A stretch of DNA of 64,000 nt, taken from NCBI GenBank assembly GCA_040216765.1, contig JAVJON010000007.1, positions 496,001-560,000 on the forward strand, read 5' to 3'. The stretch comes from Marinibaculum sp040216765. GTDB taxonomy: Bacteria > Pseudomonadota > Alphaproteobacteria > Ferrovibrionales > Ferrovibrionaceae. Position 1 is the stretch's first letter. The number at the start of each line of letters is the position of its first letter. This document shows, in pieces, positions 7,197-16,571 of this stretch. The notes beneath the pieces were generated by a model that was not told where the DNA came from, made no database searches, and worked only from the letters and a program-made list of their open reading frames with translations. Position numbers and translations under genes: made by a program.

Positions 7197-9026
7197 TCAG
7201 CGGTTGATCAAGGTCAGGATCTTCTCTTCCAGCTGTTCGGGCGGGAAGGGTTTCGCCAGATAGGCGTCGACCTCGTAGTGCATCGCCTCCCGCACCGCGG
7301 GAACCGTGGCCAGCGCCGTGATCATCAGGAACGGCATCTGCGCATGGCTCTTGCGGACCCGCTTCAGCAGCTCCAGGCCGTTCATCCGCGGCATGCGCCA
7401 ATCCGCGATGATCAGGTCCAGGACCTTGCCGCTGCCTTCGACCATGTCGAGCGCCTCCTGTCCGTCCCCGGCCTCCAGGATCTCGCCCACGGCCAGTTCC
7501 TCCAGGATCATGCGGACGAACTTCCGCGCGCCGGGCTCGTCGTCGACACACAGGATGCAGAGGTCCTGCGGCGAACGGCAGGGTATGCCGGCGGCCCGCA
7601 GGCGCCCGATCACCTCGGTCAGGCGTTCGTTGCGCGCCTGGCGGTCGTCCTCGCTGTCCAGCAGGGTGCGAAAGAACAGCGGGCGCCGGATCGTGCGCTG
7701 CAAGGTGCGGTGCACCGCCTTCCGGGCGTCGCCCTCGGGAAATACCTCGTCGGCCAGCAGGTCGACGGCCTGCAGCAGAAGGTCCATGTCCACCCGCTTC
7801 TCTGTCGAGATGCCGTCGAGGATCTGGCTGCGTTTCAGCAGGCCCATCTGGAAGCCGTCGAACATCTTGGCAAAGCGTTCCCGCTCATGCGGCGGGAAAC
7901 TGCTGTGCAGGGCCAGGCGATGCAGTTCGCCATTGGCCCGCGCCTGGCCGGAAATCGTCGGCGAGGCGGCCCGCAGCTCCGCCGACAGGTTGCGGTCGCC
8001 CAGCATCCGGCGCAGCCTTTCGTCCACCGGGCGCATGTCGAGTTCGGCCGTCGCGGCCTGGAGTTCGAACAGCGCCCGCAGCGACCCATAGACATCCAGC
8101 CCCGACAGGACCGACGCCAGGATCGGCTCCTGCAGCAGCCAGCTGGCGCGCAGCCGGAGCGCCTTGCGCAGGCGCCGCTCCTCGTCGGCATCCGCCAGGC
8201 GCCGGATGCGCTTGCCCAGGTCTTGCATGCCCGTCAGTTCGACGGAAAGCCCGGCCAGGTCGGAGGGTTCCAGGCTTGCGCTCGCCAGCCGGCCGGGCGC
8301 GCCGAGCAATGCGATCGCGGCGGAGCGCGCGCCCCGGCGGGTCTGGCCCAGCCGCGGATAGGCTTCGCTGCGGATCAGCGCGGCCAGCATGGGAACGGTC
8401 TTTGCCAGGGCCTCGCCACGGCCTTCCGACAGGTCCAGCAGCCCGGAGATGCGGCTCGCCATCGGCGTCCCCGCCGGGAACAGGCATTGCACGATGGCCG
8501 GCACGGCCAGCATGTCGCCAAGCAGGCGGTCGACGATCCCCAGCATCTCGGCCGGCAGCGGGCTGCGCAGGCTGCTCACCAGCCGCGCGAGACGCTTCTC
8601 GGGCTCGGTCTGTGCCGGCGAGAGCTGCACCAGGGCAGACATCATGGCGAACCGCGCCTCCGCCGGCGGCAGCCTGGCAAAGGTCTTCGCAGCCGCCTCC
8701 GACAATGTCTTCGTCGTCACCGCCGGGACCGTGCAGGCACTTCGCCGCCGGTCCAGGGCATGCCGCAGGCCGAACAGCAGCCCGACGGCATCCGGGAAAT
8801 CCTGTGCGCCCGCCGCCTTGCCGAGGGCCTGGGCCGCGCCCGTCGCCTCCGCGCTGTGCAGCAGGTCCGACAGCATGTCCTCCTGCAGCAGGACCTCCAG
8901 CGCCGAGACCCTGTTCCGGTCGAAGAACAACGGGCAGGCCTCCGCCAGGGCTGCGGCAATGCCCGGCTCCAGCACCCCATCCAGCAGGTCCGGTGTCGCT
9001 GCGTCCTGGCTATCTCTGTCCGTCAC
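7197..9026 (-). CDS. Large response regulator with unrecognised N-terminal domain and C-terminal receiver
   Basis: A 609-residue protein from a GTG start at 9026, eight bases after the stop of the upstream kinase gene. The C-terminal ~120 residues are a complete receiver domain: ILCVDDEP (acidic pocket), the phospho-acceptor Asp542 in IIADWRMP, the Thr in MITALAT and the Lys in YLAKPFPP. The preceding ~480 residues are helical, rich in Leu, Arg and Ala, and match no output domain I know; no DNA-binding, GGDEF, EAL or HATPase motif is visible. The pairing with a hybrid histidine kinase implies a phosphorelay. A receiver at the C-terminus after a long helical region is unusual for a response regulator. 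Confidence 0.75.
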   Translation of the reverse strand: MTDRDSQDAATPDLLDGVLEPGIAAALAEACPLFFDRNRVSALEVLLQEDMLSDLLHSAEATGAAQALGKAAGAQDFPDAVGLLFGLRHALDRRRSACTVPAVTTKTLSEAAAKTFARLPPAEARFAMMSALVQLSPAQTEPEKRLARLVSSLRSPLPAEMLGIVDRLLGDMLAVPAIVQCLFPAGTPMASRISGLLDLSEGRGEALAKTVPMLAALIRSEAYPRLGQTRRGARSAAIALLGAPGRLASASLEPSDLAGLSVELTGMQDLGKRIRRLADADEERRLRKALRLRASWLLQEPILASVLSGLDVYGSLRALFELQAATAELDMRPVDERLRRMLGDRNLSAELRAASPTISGQARANGELHRLALHSSFPPHERERFAKMFDGFQMGLLKRSQILDGISTEKRVDMDLLLQAVDLLADEVFPEGDARKAVHRTLQRTIRRPLFFRTLLDSEDDRQARNERLTEVIGRLRAAGIPCRSPQDLCILCVDDEPGARKFVRMILEELAVGEILEAGDGQEALDMVEGSGKVLDLIIADWRMPRMNGLELLKRVRKSHAQMPFLMITALATVPAVREAMHYEVDAYLAKPFPPEQLEEKILTLINR

Positions 9027-9034
9027 GTGAATTC

Positions 9035-10972
9035 TCAGCCGCCCAATACGTCGCGCAGCACCGCCGACAGCTGCACGCGGTCGATCGGCTTGGCCAGCAC
9101 CCTGCCGGGGGCCAGGGCCAGGACATCGGCCCGTGCCGCCACCGGGCTGTACCCCGTCATCAGCACGATCGGCAAGTCCGGGCGCTGCCGCGCCAGCCGC
9201 CGCGCCAGGACATCGCCGCCGCCATCGGGCAGGACGATGTCGCACAGCAGCAGGTCGACGCTCTCGCCGCTGTGCGCGAAGGCGGCGGTGGCGGTCGCGA
9301 CATCGGCCGCGCTGATCACGGTCAGGCCGAGGTCCTGAAGCGCCATGCGGACGAACCGCAGGACCGCCGGATCGTCCTCCACCAGCAGCACGGTGCCCGA
9401 CAGCTCGGCGCCCTCTTCCGGCAGGTCGGGCGGCGGCGGCTCGGGTTCAGGGATTGCCGTCACCGGCAGCAGCAGGGTGAAGGTGGCGCCCTCGCCCGGC
9501 GTCGAGGTCATCTCGACGGTGCCGCCGGCCCGGACCGCCGTGGCATAGACCATCGGCAGCCCCAGGCCTGTCCCCTGCCCGGGCGCCTTGGTGGTGAAGA
9601 ACGGTTCGAAGATCCGGTCGGCGATGCTGGAATCGATGCCGACCCCTTCGTCGGTCACATGGATCGCGGCCAGGCGACCTTCCGCCAGGTCCGGGTGGCG
9701 CAGCCGCAGGGCCTCGTCCGGCTCCAGGATCCGCGCGCCGATCCGCAGGGTGCCGCCGCCCGGCATCGCATCGCGGCCGTTGATCGCCAGGTTGACGATC
9801 GCCTGCAGCAGGGCACCGCGATCCACCAGGACCGGCATCGACAGGTCCGGCACTTCGATCCGCGTCGCCACGGCCTCGCCCAGCACCGGCCGCAGGAAGC
9901 TGTCCAGTTCCGACAGCAGCCGCGCCGCATCGACATATTCCGGCTGGTGCTCGGTCTCCCGCCGGGAGAAGTCCAGCAACTGCCGGGTCATCGCCGCCGC
10001 GCGTTCGGAGGCGCTGACGATCTCGTTGAGGCAATAGCGCAGCCGTTCCTCGTCGCCCGGCGCGCGCAGGCCCATCTGGGCGAACCCGCCCATGGCCGTC
10101 AGCAGGTTGTTGAACTCGTGCGCCACGCCGCCGGCCAGCTGACCGATCGCATCCATCTTCTGGGCGTGCTGCAGCGCCCGCTCCGCATCGCGCCGCGCGG
10201 TGACGTCGTTCATCGCGATCCGCAGCGCCTCCTGCCCCTCGTACCGGGTGCGGCTGACGCCGACCTCGACATAGCGGGTGCGGCCGCGCAACGGCTGCAG
10301 CTCGATCTCCACCACCTCGCCCTCGCGGGCCTGGACCTCGGTGCCGGCCAGCATGTCGCGCAGCCGCGGGTTGCTGCCGGCCAGCAGGAATTCCTGCAGC
10401 GGACGGCCGACGATCTCGTCGGCGCCCTCCGCGCCGAGGATCTCGAGCGCCTTCGGGTTCGCATAGCGCAGCAGCACGCCATGGGCGATCGCGATCCCGA
10501 ACGGCGACTGCTCGACCAGTTCCCGGTAGCGGGTCTCGCTCTCGTGCAGGGCGGTGATCTCGGTCAGCAGCTTGACGATGCCGCCGCCGGGGACGGCATG
10601 TTCGCTCAGCCGGTAGTACCGCCCGTCCGACAGCCAGAGATCCACCGGCCCGGCATTGGCCACGTGCCGCGACATGCGCTCCTCGATCCAGCGCTCCATC
10701 TCCGGCCCGGCAGCGACATGGCCGCCCCGCAGCGCGGCCTGCCGCAGGATCTCCCGGAACGAGGCGCCCGGCTCCAGCAGGTCGGCGATCTGCGGATAGG
10801 CCTCGCGGTAGCGGCGGTTGCACAGGATCAGGCGATCCTCGGCATCGAACAGAACGAACCCTTCGGACAGGGAGTCCAGCGCCGTCGGCAACATGCCGAA
10901 GCCGTCGGTTGCCGGGGATTCGGGCGTCTCGGATCTGGGGTTCGCCGGGGCGGGTGCGGGAGCGTCTGTCAT
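9035..10972 (-). CDS. Hybrid sensor histidine kinase (PAS-PAS-HisKA-HATPase-REC)
   Basis: A 645-residue soluble kinase. In order: a PAS-like domain (SLSEGFVLFDAEDRLILCN, residues ~34-52), a second PAS domain (ESETRYRELVEQSPFGIA, from ~145), the dimerisation/phospho-acceptor motif GGVAHEFNNLLT with His285, the ATPase N, G1 and G2 boxes (NLAINGRDAM, DEGVGID, GTGLGLPMVYA) and a C-terminal receiver with Asp578 in LLCDIVLPDGG. No transmembrane segment, so it senses a cytoplasmic signal. This NtrB/FixL-like layout with a terminal receiver usually feeds a phosphorelay; the next gene, another receiver protein, is its obvious partner. Confidence 0.9.
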   Translation of the reverse strand: MTDAPAPAPANPRSETPESPATDGFGMLPTALDSLSEGFVLFDAEDRLILCNRRYREAYPQIADLLEPGASFREILRQAALRGGHVAAGPEMERWIEERMSRHVANAGPVDLWLSDGRYYRLSEHAVPGGGIVKLLTEITALHESETRYRELVEQSPFGIAIAHGVLLRYANPKALEILGAEGADEIVGRPLQEFLLAGSNPRLRDMLAGTEVQAREGEVVEIELQPLRGRTRYVEVGVSRTRYEGQEALRIAMNDVTARRDAERALQHAQKMDAIGQLAGGVAHEFNNLLTAMGGFAQMGLRAPGDEERLRYCLNEIVSASERAAAMTRQLLDFSRRETEHQPEYVDAARLLSELDSFLRPVLGEAVATRIEVPDLSMPVLVDRGALLQAIVNLAINGRDAMPGGGTLRIGARILEPDEALRLRHPDLAEGRLAAIHVTDEGVGIDSSIADRIFEPFFTTKAPGQGTGLGLPMVYATAVRAGGTVEMTSTPGEGATFTLLLPVTAIPEPEPPPPDLPEEGAELSGTVLLVEDDPAVLRFVRMALQDLGLTVISAADVATATAAFAHSGESVDLLLCDIVLPDGGGDVLARRLARQRPDLPIVLMTGYSPVAARADVLALAPGRVLAKPIDRVQLSAVLRDVLGG

Positions 10973-11099
10973 GGTCCTGCCGGTCTGGGAAGTGCAAAGG
11001 CCTGCGCATCCGGTCCGCCCGCAGCAGCTTCCGGCTTTTCCCTACGATGCCCGATCCGCGGGCACCATGCTATAGGGGCCGGGCAATCCAGGAGGGCGC

Positions 11100-11924
11100 A
11101 TGAGCCAGGACGGAAACCGGCGGCTTGCCGGCAAGGTGGGCATCGTCACCGGCGCGGCGAGCCGGTTGGGCGCAGGCACGGCACGGCGCCTGGTCGCCGA
11201 AGGCGCGGCGATCTGCCTGGCGGATATCGACAGCGCCCGGGGCGCGGCACTGGCGGCAGAACTTGGCGGGCAGGCGATCTTCGTCGAGACCGACATGCAG
11301 ATCGACGGCAGCATCGGCCATTGCATGCGCCAGACCGTGGAGCGTTTCGGCGGGGTGGACCTGCTGGTCAACATGGCCTGCACCTACCGCGATGGCGGGA
11401 TCGCGGCAGGGCGGACGGACTGGCTGGTTGCCTGCAATGTCAACCTGGTCGGTGCCGCCCTGGCGATCCAGGCGGCGGCGCCCCACATGGCGCGCCGCGG
11501 CGGCGGCAGCATCGTGAATATCGCCAGCATCGCCGGCAAGGTGGCGATGGCCGGGCGCTGGCTCTATCCGGCAACCAAGGCAGCCCTGCTCCAGCTGACC
11601 CGCAGCGCCGCGGCCGACCTGGCGGGCGATGGCATAAGGGTGAACAGCGTCTCTCCCGGCTGGACCTGGTCGCATCTGATGGAAGACCTGTCCGGCGGCC
11701 GGGCGGAGGCGATCGACGACCTGGCCGCCGCCTATCACCTGCAGGGCCGCACGTCGCGGCCGGAGGAGGTCGCGGCCCTGATCGCCTTCCTGTGCAGCGC
11801 AGAGGCCGCCTGCCTGACCGGGGCCGACTTCCCCGCCGATGGCGGCTACAGCGCGCTTGGCCCGGAAGGCACCCAGCCCGACATGCGGACGCAGCTGGAA
11901 CGGCGGGCGGCGCCGACGGAGTAG
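11100..11924 (+). CDS. SDR-family NAD(P)-dependent oxidoreductase
   Basis: A 274-residue short-chain dehydrogenase. The nucleotide-binding segment GIVTGAASRLGAGTARRL (residues ~14-31) carries the TGxxxxxG pattern, ADID after strand 2 suggests NAD preference, and LVNMA replaces the usual NNAG. The active site keeps Ser-Tyr-Lys as INIAS-type Ser and YPATK (WLYPATKAALLQLTRSAAAD). The conserved PG motif reads VSPGWTW and the protein ends with the usual LTGADFPADGGYSALGPEG. Strong GGAGG ribosome site. Divergent from the kinase gene. Substrate not determinable. Confidence 0.88.
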   Translation: MSQDGNRRLAGKVGIVTGAASRLGAGTARRLVAEGAAICLADIDSARGAALAAELGGQAIFVETDMQIDGSIGHCMRQTVERFGGVDLLVNMACTYRDGGIAAGRTDWLVACNVNLVGAALAIQAAAPHMARRGGGSIVNIASIAGKVAMAGRWLYPATKAALLQLTRSAAADLAGDGIRVNSVSPGWTWSHLMEDLSGGRAEAIDDLAAAYHLQGRTSRPEEVAALIAFLCSAEAACLTGADFPADGGYSALGPEGTQPDMRTQLERRAAPTE

Positions 11925-11943
11925 GGACAGCCCGACCGGCGGC

Positions 11944-13503
11944 CTATCCGACGCTGCGCCCCTTGCCTTCCCAGAACGCCTTGCGGATCTCGCGCTTCAG
12001 CACCTTGCCGACCGGGCTCCGCGGCAGGTCGTCCCAGACGTCGATGCTCTTCGGCGTCTTCATGCCGCCGAGTTTCTCGCGGCAAAGCGCGATCAGCTCG
12101 TCCCTGTCGGCGGACTTGCCGGGGGCAAGCTGCACCACCGCCTTGACCGCCTCCCCCCATTTCTCGTCCGGCACGCCCACCACGGCGCAGTCCTGCACGG
12201 CGGGATGCGACATCAGCACGGACTCGATCTCGAACGGGAAGATGTTGAAGCCGCCGGACACGATCATGTCCCGCTTGCGGTCGGTGATGTACCAATAGCC
12301 ATCGCCGTCGCGATAGCCGATATCGCCGGTGTGCAGCCAGCCGAACTTCTTGATCTCGGCGGTCGCCGCCGGGTCGTCCAGATATTCCTTCATGGTCGAC
12401 GGCGCGCGGAGCACGATCTCGCCCACCTCGTCCGGGCCAAGGATGCGGCCCTCCTCGTCCATCACCTCCATCGCCTCGACGACCGGCGTCTGCCGGCCGC
12501 AGGACAGCAGCCGGTGCCGCTTCGCCGGATCGGCGACCGCTTCCGCGGTCTCGTGGGTCGACATGAAGGTCAGCGGGAAGCCGGCCTCGGTCTGGCCGAA
12601 AGCCTGGCAGACCACGGGGCCGAGCGCCCCGACCGCCTCGGCGATCTTCTCCGGCGCCAGCGGCGCCGCGGCCGAGATCAGGTATTCCAGGCTCGAGGTG
12701 TCGTAGGCCTTCAGCTTCGGATGGGCCAGCAGCATGTAGATCACGGTGGGCGGCAGGAAGATCGTCGTCACGCGGTGCGACTGGATGGTCTGCAGGATCT
12801 TCTCCAGGTCGACCTGGGCCATCATCACCGAGGTGCCGCCATGTGCCCATTGCGCCATCGCGACCATGCCGCCGGCATGGGTGATCGGCGTGACCGCCAG
12901 GTTCACCGGCGGCGCCGTGTGATGCAGGCAGATCGCCCAGCCCATGTTCGACATGAACAGCCAGTGATTGTCCGACTGGGTCAGCTTCGGCTGGCCGGTG
13001 GTGCCGCCGGTGGCGCCCTGCATGCCGAACGCATCGACGGGGATCGTGAAACCGGGATCGCTGTCGGGCTGGTCGGCACACCACTGCGCCAGGGACGGGC
13101 CGTTTGCATCCTCCGCATCCAGGCAGACCGTATGGGACAGGCTGGACACGCCGGCCTTGAACGACGGCAACTGCTCCGACACCGAGGAATGGTAGAACAG
13201 GACGTCGACATGGCCGCGGGCCAGGATGTCGACATTGCCCTCCAGCGTGTTGCGCAGGTTCAGGTTGCACCATGCCGCCCCGGCCCGCATCGCACCGATC
13301 TGCGCGATCATGGCCGGGCCGCAATTCGGGCTCAGCACCGCGAACCGGCTGCCGATGCCGATGCCCTTCGCGCGGGCGGCATGGGCGATCCGGTTCGCCA
13401 TGCGCCGCGCGGCATCGTAGGTGAAATCGCCGCCCTCCCCGGTGAAGGCAAGCCGCTCCGGATGATGGCGGGCACCGAGATAGAACATATCCGTGACGTG
13501 CAT
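11944..13503 (-). CDS. AMP-forming acyl-CoA synthetase
   Basis: A 519-residue ANL-superfamily ligase that activates a carboxylic acid as acyl-AMP and then acyl-CoA. Visible: the P-loop-like GATGGTTGQPKLTQ (~residue 165-178), the aromatic/acid motif FGQTEAGFPL, the hinge GWLHTGDIGYRDGDGYWYI-type A7/A8 region, DRKRDMIVSGGFNIFPFEIE, and the catalytic Lys in SPVGKVLKREIR near the C-terminus. A GGGGGGAAG ribosome site precedes the ATG. It lies at the end of a run of same-strand genes starting with the ABC uptake system, so the transporter may import the acid it activates. Acid chain type unknown. Confidence 0.88.
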   Translation of the reverse strand: MHVTDMFYLGARHHPERLAFTGEGGDFTYDAARRMANRIAHAARAKGIGIGSRFAVLSPNCGPAMIAQIGAMRAGAAWCNLNLRNTLEGNVDILARGHVDVLFYHSSVSEQLPSFKAGVSSLSHTVCLDAEDANGPSLAQWCADQPDSDPGFTIPVDAFGMQGATGGTTGQPKLTQSDNHWLFMSNMGWAICLHHTAPPVNLAVTPITHAGGMVAMAQWAHGGTSVMMAQVDLEKILQTIQSHRVTTIFLPPTVIYMLLAHPKLKAYDTSSLEYLISAAAPLAPEKIAEAVGALGPVVCQAFGQTEAGFPLTFMSTHETAEAVADPAKRHRLLSCGRQTPVVEAMEVMDEEGRILGPDEVGEIVLRAPSTMKEYLDDPAATAEIKKFGWLHTGDIGYRDGDGYWYITDRKRDMIVSGGFNIFPFEIESVLMSHPAVQDCAVVGVPDEKWGEAVKAVVQLAPGKSADRDELIALCREKLGGMKTPKSIDVWDDLPRSPVGKVLKREIRKAFWEGKGRSVG

Positions 13504-13546
13504 TCTTCCCCCCTGTCCGACAGGATCGCGGCGGCGCCGCGGAACG

Positions 13547-15748
13547 TCATTTTTTCGGCGTATCCGCCTGCGGCCCCGTGGTCAGCCCCGTTGCAGCCGT
13601 GTTCAGCGCAAGCAGGAGCGGAACGGTCTGCTGGACCAGCCCCGACTGAAACGGATCGACGCTCGGCGGACAGATCGGGTGACGGTAATTGGTGCCGCCG
13701 AAGCGATAGCGCGTGTCGGTCGACAGGTCGCCGCACAGGGTCACCTCCACGATCCTCCGCCGCTCGCTGCCTTCGCCGGGACCGCGATGCACCAGGCGAT
13801 TGGGGTCGAACAGCAGCCAGATCCCGCTCTCGCCGGCCAGGGCGACCCGCCTGCCCTCCAGGTCGATCAGCTCCGAGCCCAGCGCGGGCCCCTCGTCCGG
13901 CGTCAGGTAGACGAGCAGCTTGAGGATGGGGCTCGGCATGCCGTCCCGGTGCCAGACCTGCGGACCGCCCTGGAACGACAGCGAGGTGTCGTAGCAACGG
14001 ACGTTCAGGACCCGCCAGGGTGTCTGCAGTTCGGTCTCGACCCGGGCAGAGATGGACAGGAAGAAGGCTTCCAGGTTTTCGCGCTGACGCGGGTCGGGTG
14101 CGAAGAACCGGAGGTTCTGCCGCAGGTCTTCCAGGACCTGCGGGCGCAGCTCGGAATCCAGGCCATCGGCCCGGCAGTCGCCCGCTTCGAGCAGGAAGGG
14201 GCGATTGTCGAAGATTGCCGCCATGCCATCCAGAAGCTCCGGCGGCACCTGGCCCTTGGCATAGCCGAAGGACAGGAAGGCGGAGGGCACCTGGCCGCCG
14301 CGCATGTGCTGCACCATGCTGCCGTGATACTCCCAGAGCAGCTTGTGCAGTGCGACAAAGCCGCGGCGCAGGTTCCGCGGCCCGAGATCGGGGAGCGTTG
14401 CCGGCACCCAGGCCTCGGCATTGGGTTGCGAGATCATGGCCGAGCGCTGCGCCGCGGCCTGCGGCGTCACGAAGGCCCCGTCGGCAACCTGCCGCGGCAC
14501 CGCCTCGGCGTAGATGCTGATCGAACGATACTTGGCGATATCCGGAATCGCGGTCTGCCGGGCAATGATGTCCTGCGGCTCGCTGTTGCGCGGGGAGAAG
14601 CCGTTCGCTTCCAGCAGCGCGGCCAGTTCCGCGCCGCTCCAGGCATTCTGGTGGTTGAAGATCGCCGCCGGATCCTCATGCAGTGCCTGGGCGCGCAGGC
14701 CCTGGGCGATGTCATGCGGCGAATCCCTGCGGGCGAACTCCTTCAGGCGCTCCGGCGCGACCCGCGGCGGGCCGTGATAGGCCCCGCGCCGGACCAGGTC
14801 CTGGACGTTGCCGCCATGTGTCATTGCCTCGTTCCAGTAGCCGCAGAACAGCATGCTGAAACGGCTGTCCAGGTTGTCCGGCACCCCCTTCGGCCCCCAG
14901 CTCCAGGCAACGCTGTCGAGCGCCCAGATCGGATCGTCGAAATAGCCCCGGTTGCCGGCGCGCCAATGGCGGATCGCCGCCTCGCCGTCGGGCAGTTTCA
15001 GGACCAGCCGCCCCGAGGGGTGCAGCACCCGATGCATCTCCTGCAGCAGCCGCGCCACCGTCGGGTCGTCCAGATGCTCCAGGCAGTGCGAGGAATAGAC
15101 GAGCTCGATGCTGCCGCTGTCGAAGGGCAGGACGGTCGCGGTGTCGAACCGCCGGCGCGGGCCGGCACCCGGCAGTGCCACGAGGTCGACATTGGCCCAG
15201 AGCGGATACATGAACCTGCCGCCGCCGCCGATATTGACCCGCTGCGGCGGGTAGAACAGGTTGAGGATCAGGGTTGCGGCCGCATAGCCCGGCTCGGGCA
15301 GCGCGTCGACCGGCGGCTTGAGCCTGAGGACCAGCCGCTCCATGGCGTCCATCATCGTATCGTAGTCGGTGCTGCGGATGATGGTGAGCACCATCGCGCC
15401 GACACTGACCCGCCGATCGCCGACCCTGTCCACCCCGGGCAATGCCGAGAACGGCTCCTCGCCGCGCGCGATCGCGGCCGCCACGGCAGCCGTCCGCGTT
15501 CCGTCCCCCGCACGGGCTGCACAATCGGCGGCAAGGCGCTGCGCCGCCGCCGACAGGCCGAACTCCTTCAAGGACATCGCGGCGATGGCAAGGACCAGCG
15601 GGTCGGCGGCATGTCTTGCGACTTCCTCCAGCGCGGTGGCGAGACCGTTCCAGTCGCCCTGCGCCTGGCAGCGCCAGACGGCCTTGTGGGCGTCGTTGTA
15701 GGGCAGGACGTCGGGGCCGAGGATCGTCCCGGCTGTAATCATTTCCAT
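13547..15748 (-). CDS. Fusion protein: class I methyltransferase plus 2-oxoglutarate-oxygenase-like domain
   Basis: A 733-residue protein with two enzymatic halves. Residues ~160-300 carry a class I SAM-methyltransferase core: LPFDSGSIELVYSSHCLEHL is the post-motif region of ubiquinone/methyltransferase-like folds, followed by RVLHPSGRLVLKLPDG. The C-terminal ~200 residues look like a double-stranded beta-helix oxygenase: His600-x-Asp602 (WHRDGMPSP), a distal His654 (NRLVHRGPG) and an Arg at ~664 (ERRRIVEV), the spacing expected for Fe(II)/2-oxoglutarate dioxygenases. A helical N-terminal ~100 residues is unassigned. It lies 87 bases after livF on the same strand. Substrate unknown; both domain calls are from motif reading. 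Confidence 0.65.
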   Translation of the reverse strand: MEMITAGTILGPDVLPYNDAHKAVWRCQAQGDWNGLATALEEVARHAADPLVLAIAAMSLKEFGLSAAAQRLAADCAARAGDGTRTAAVAAAIARGEEPFSALPGVDRVGDRRVSVGAMVLTIIRSTDYDTMMDAMERLVLRLKPPVDALPEPGYAAATLILNLFYPPQRVNIGGGGRFMYPLWANVDLVALPGAGPRRRFDTATVLPFDSGSIELVYSSHCLEHLDDPTVARLLQEMHRVLHPSGRLVLKLPDGEAAIRHWRAGNRGYFDDPIWALDSVAWSWGPKGVPDNLDSRFSMLFCGYWNEAMTHGGNVQDLVRRGAYHGPPRVAPERLKEFARRDSPHDIAQGLRAQALHEDPAAIFNHQNAWSGAELAALLEANGFSPRNSEPQDIIARQTAIPDIAKYRSISIYAEAVPRQVADGAFVTPQAAAQRSAMISQPNAEAWVPATLPDLGPRNLRRGFVALHKLLWEYHGSMVQHMRGGQVPSAFLSFGYAKGQVPPELLDGMAAIFDNRPFLLEAGDCRADGLDSELRPQVLEDLRQNLRFFAPDPRQRENLEAFFLSISARVETELQTPWRVLNVRCYDTSLSFQGGPQVWHRDGMPSPILKLLVYLTPDEGPALGSELIDLEGRRVALAGESGIWLLFDPNRLVHRGPGEGSERRRIVEVTLCGDLSTDTRYRFGGTNYRHPICPPSVDPFQSGLVQQTVPLLLALNTAATGLTTGPQADTPKK

Positions 15749-15835
15749 CAGGTTTCACCGGCAATGCCGGCCCCAGAAGCACTTTGCACAAAGCGGCGGT
15801 GCGGGTTCCGGCGGGGCCGTCGCCGGCCGCGCACC

Positions 15836-16537
15836 TCAGACCCCAAGATAGCGGGCCTGCAGGGCCTCGTCCGCCGCCAGTTCAGGCGAGGAACCGGTCC
15901 AGACCACCCTGCCCTTCTCGATGATTGTATGGCGGTCGGCAAGCCGCACCAGGTCCGCGACGTTCTTGTCCACCACAAGGATCGACAGGCCCTCGGCCTT
16001 GATGCGGGCCAGGCAGGCCCAGATCTCATGCCGGATCAGCGGCGCCAGCCCTTCTGTCGCCTCGTCGAGGATCAGCAGCCGCGGGTTGGTCATCAATGCA
16101 CGGCCGATCGCCAGCATCTGCTGTTCGCCGCCGGACAGCAGGGTGCCCATGGCACCGCGCCGGGCGTGAAGTTCCGGGAACATCTCGAAGACCCGCTCCA
16201 GGGTCCAGGGCGCGCCACTGCCATGCCGGTTGGCGGCGGTGGCGACAAGGTTCTCGGTCACGCTGAGATTGGGGAAGATCTGTCGCCCTTCCGGGACCAG
16301 GCCCAGGCCGGCCTTCGCGATCCGGAAGGACGGCCAGCCGGCGATCTGCGTGCCGTCGAAGGCCACCTCGCCGCCGGCCGGGCGGACGATCCCCATCAGT
16401 GCGTTGATCGTCGTGGTCTTGCCCATGCCGTTGCGGCCGAGCAGGGTCACGACCTCGCCCTTGCCGACCTCCAGGTCGATCCCGAACAATGCCTGGCTGG
16501 CCCCGTAGAAAGCCTCCAACCCGCGAACGCTCAGCAT
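15836..16537 (-). CDS. livF: Branched-chain amino acid-type ABC transporter ATP-binding protein LivF
   Basis: A 233-residue ATPase. Walker A GRNGMGKTTT (~residue 35), signature LSGGEQQMLAIGRAL, Walker B LLILDEATEGLAP and the switch region are intact; the EATEGLAP wording is diagnostic of LivF. Note DKNVADLV after the switch, where most LivF proteins have an EQN. The chosen ATG at 16537 gives the usual LivF length and N-terminus (MLSVRGLEAFYG). It follows livG by 34 bases. Together with LivG it powers import of the ligand delivered by the periplasmic binding protein. Confidence 0.92.
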   Translation of the reverse strand: MLSVRGLEAFYGASQALFGIDLEVGKGEVVTLLGRNGMGKTTTINALMGIVRPAGGEVAFDGTQIAGWPSFRIAKAGLGLVPEGRQIFPNLSVTENLVATAANRHGSGAPWTLERVFEMFPELHARRGAMGTLLSGGEQQMLAIGRALMTNPRLLILDEATEGLAPLIRHEIWACLARIKAEGLSILVVDKNVADLVRLADRHTIIEKGRVVWTGSSPELAADEALQARYLGV

Positions 16538-16571
16538 GGCGGACCGCACCTGCGGCTGTCGGCCCGGGATG

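Noticed and set aside
8276..12298. A 1340-codon open frame on the plus strand
   Set aside because: It lies antisense to the kinase and response-regulator genes and across the SDR; its translation is Arg/Pro/Gly-rich low-complexity typical of GC-rich shadow frames.
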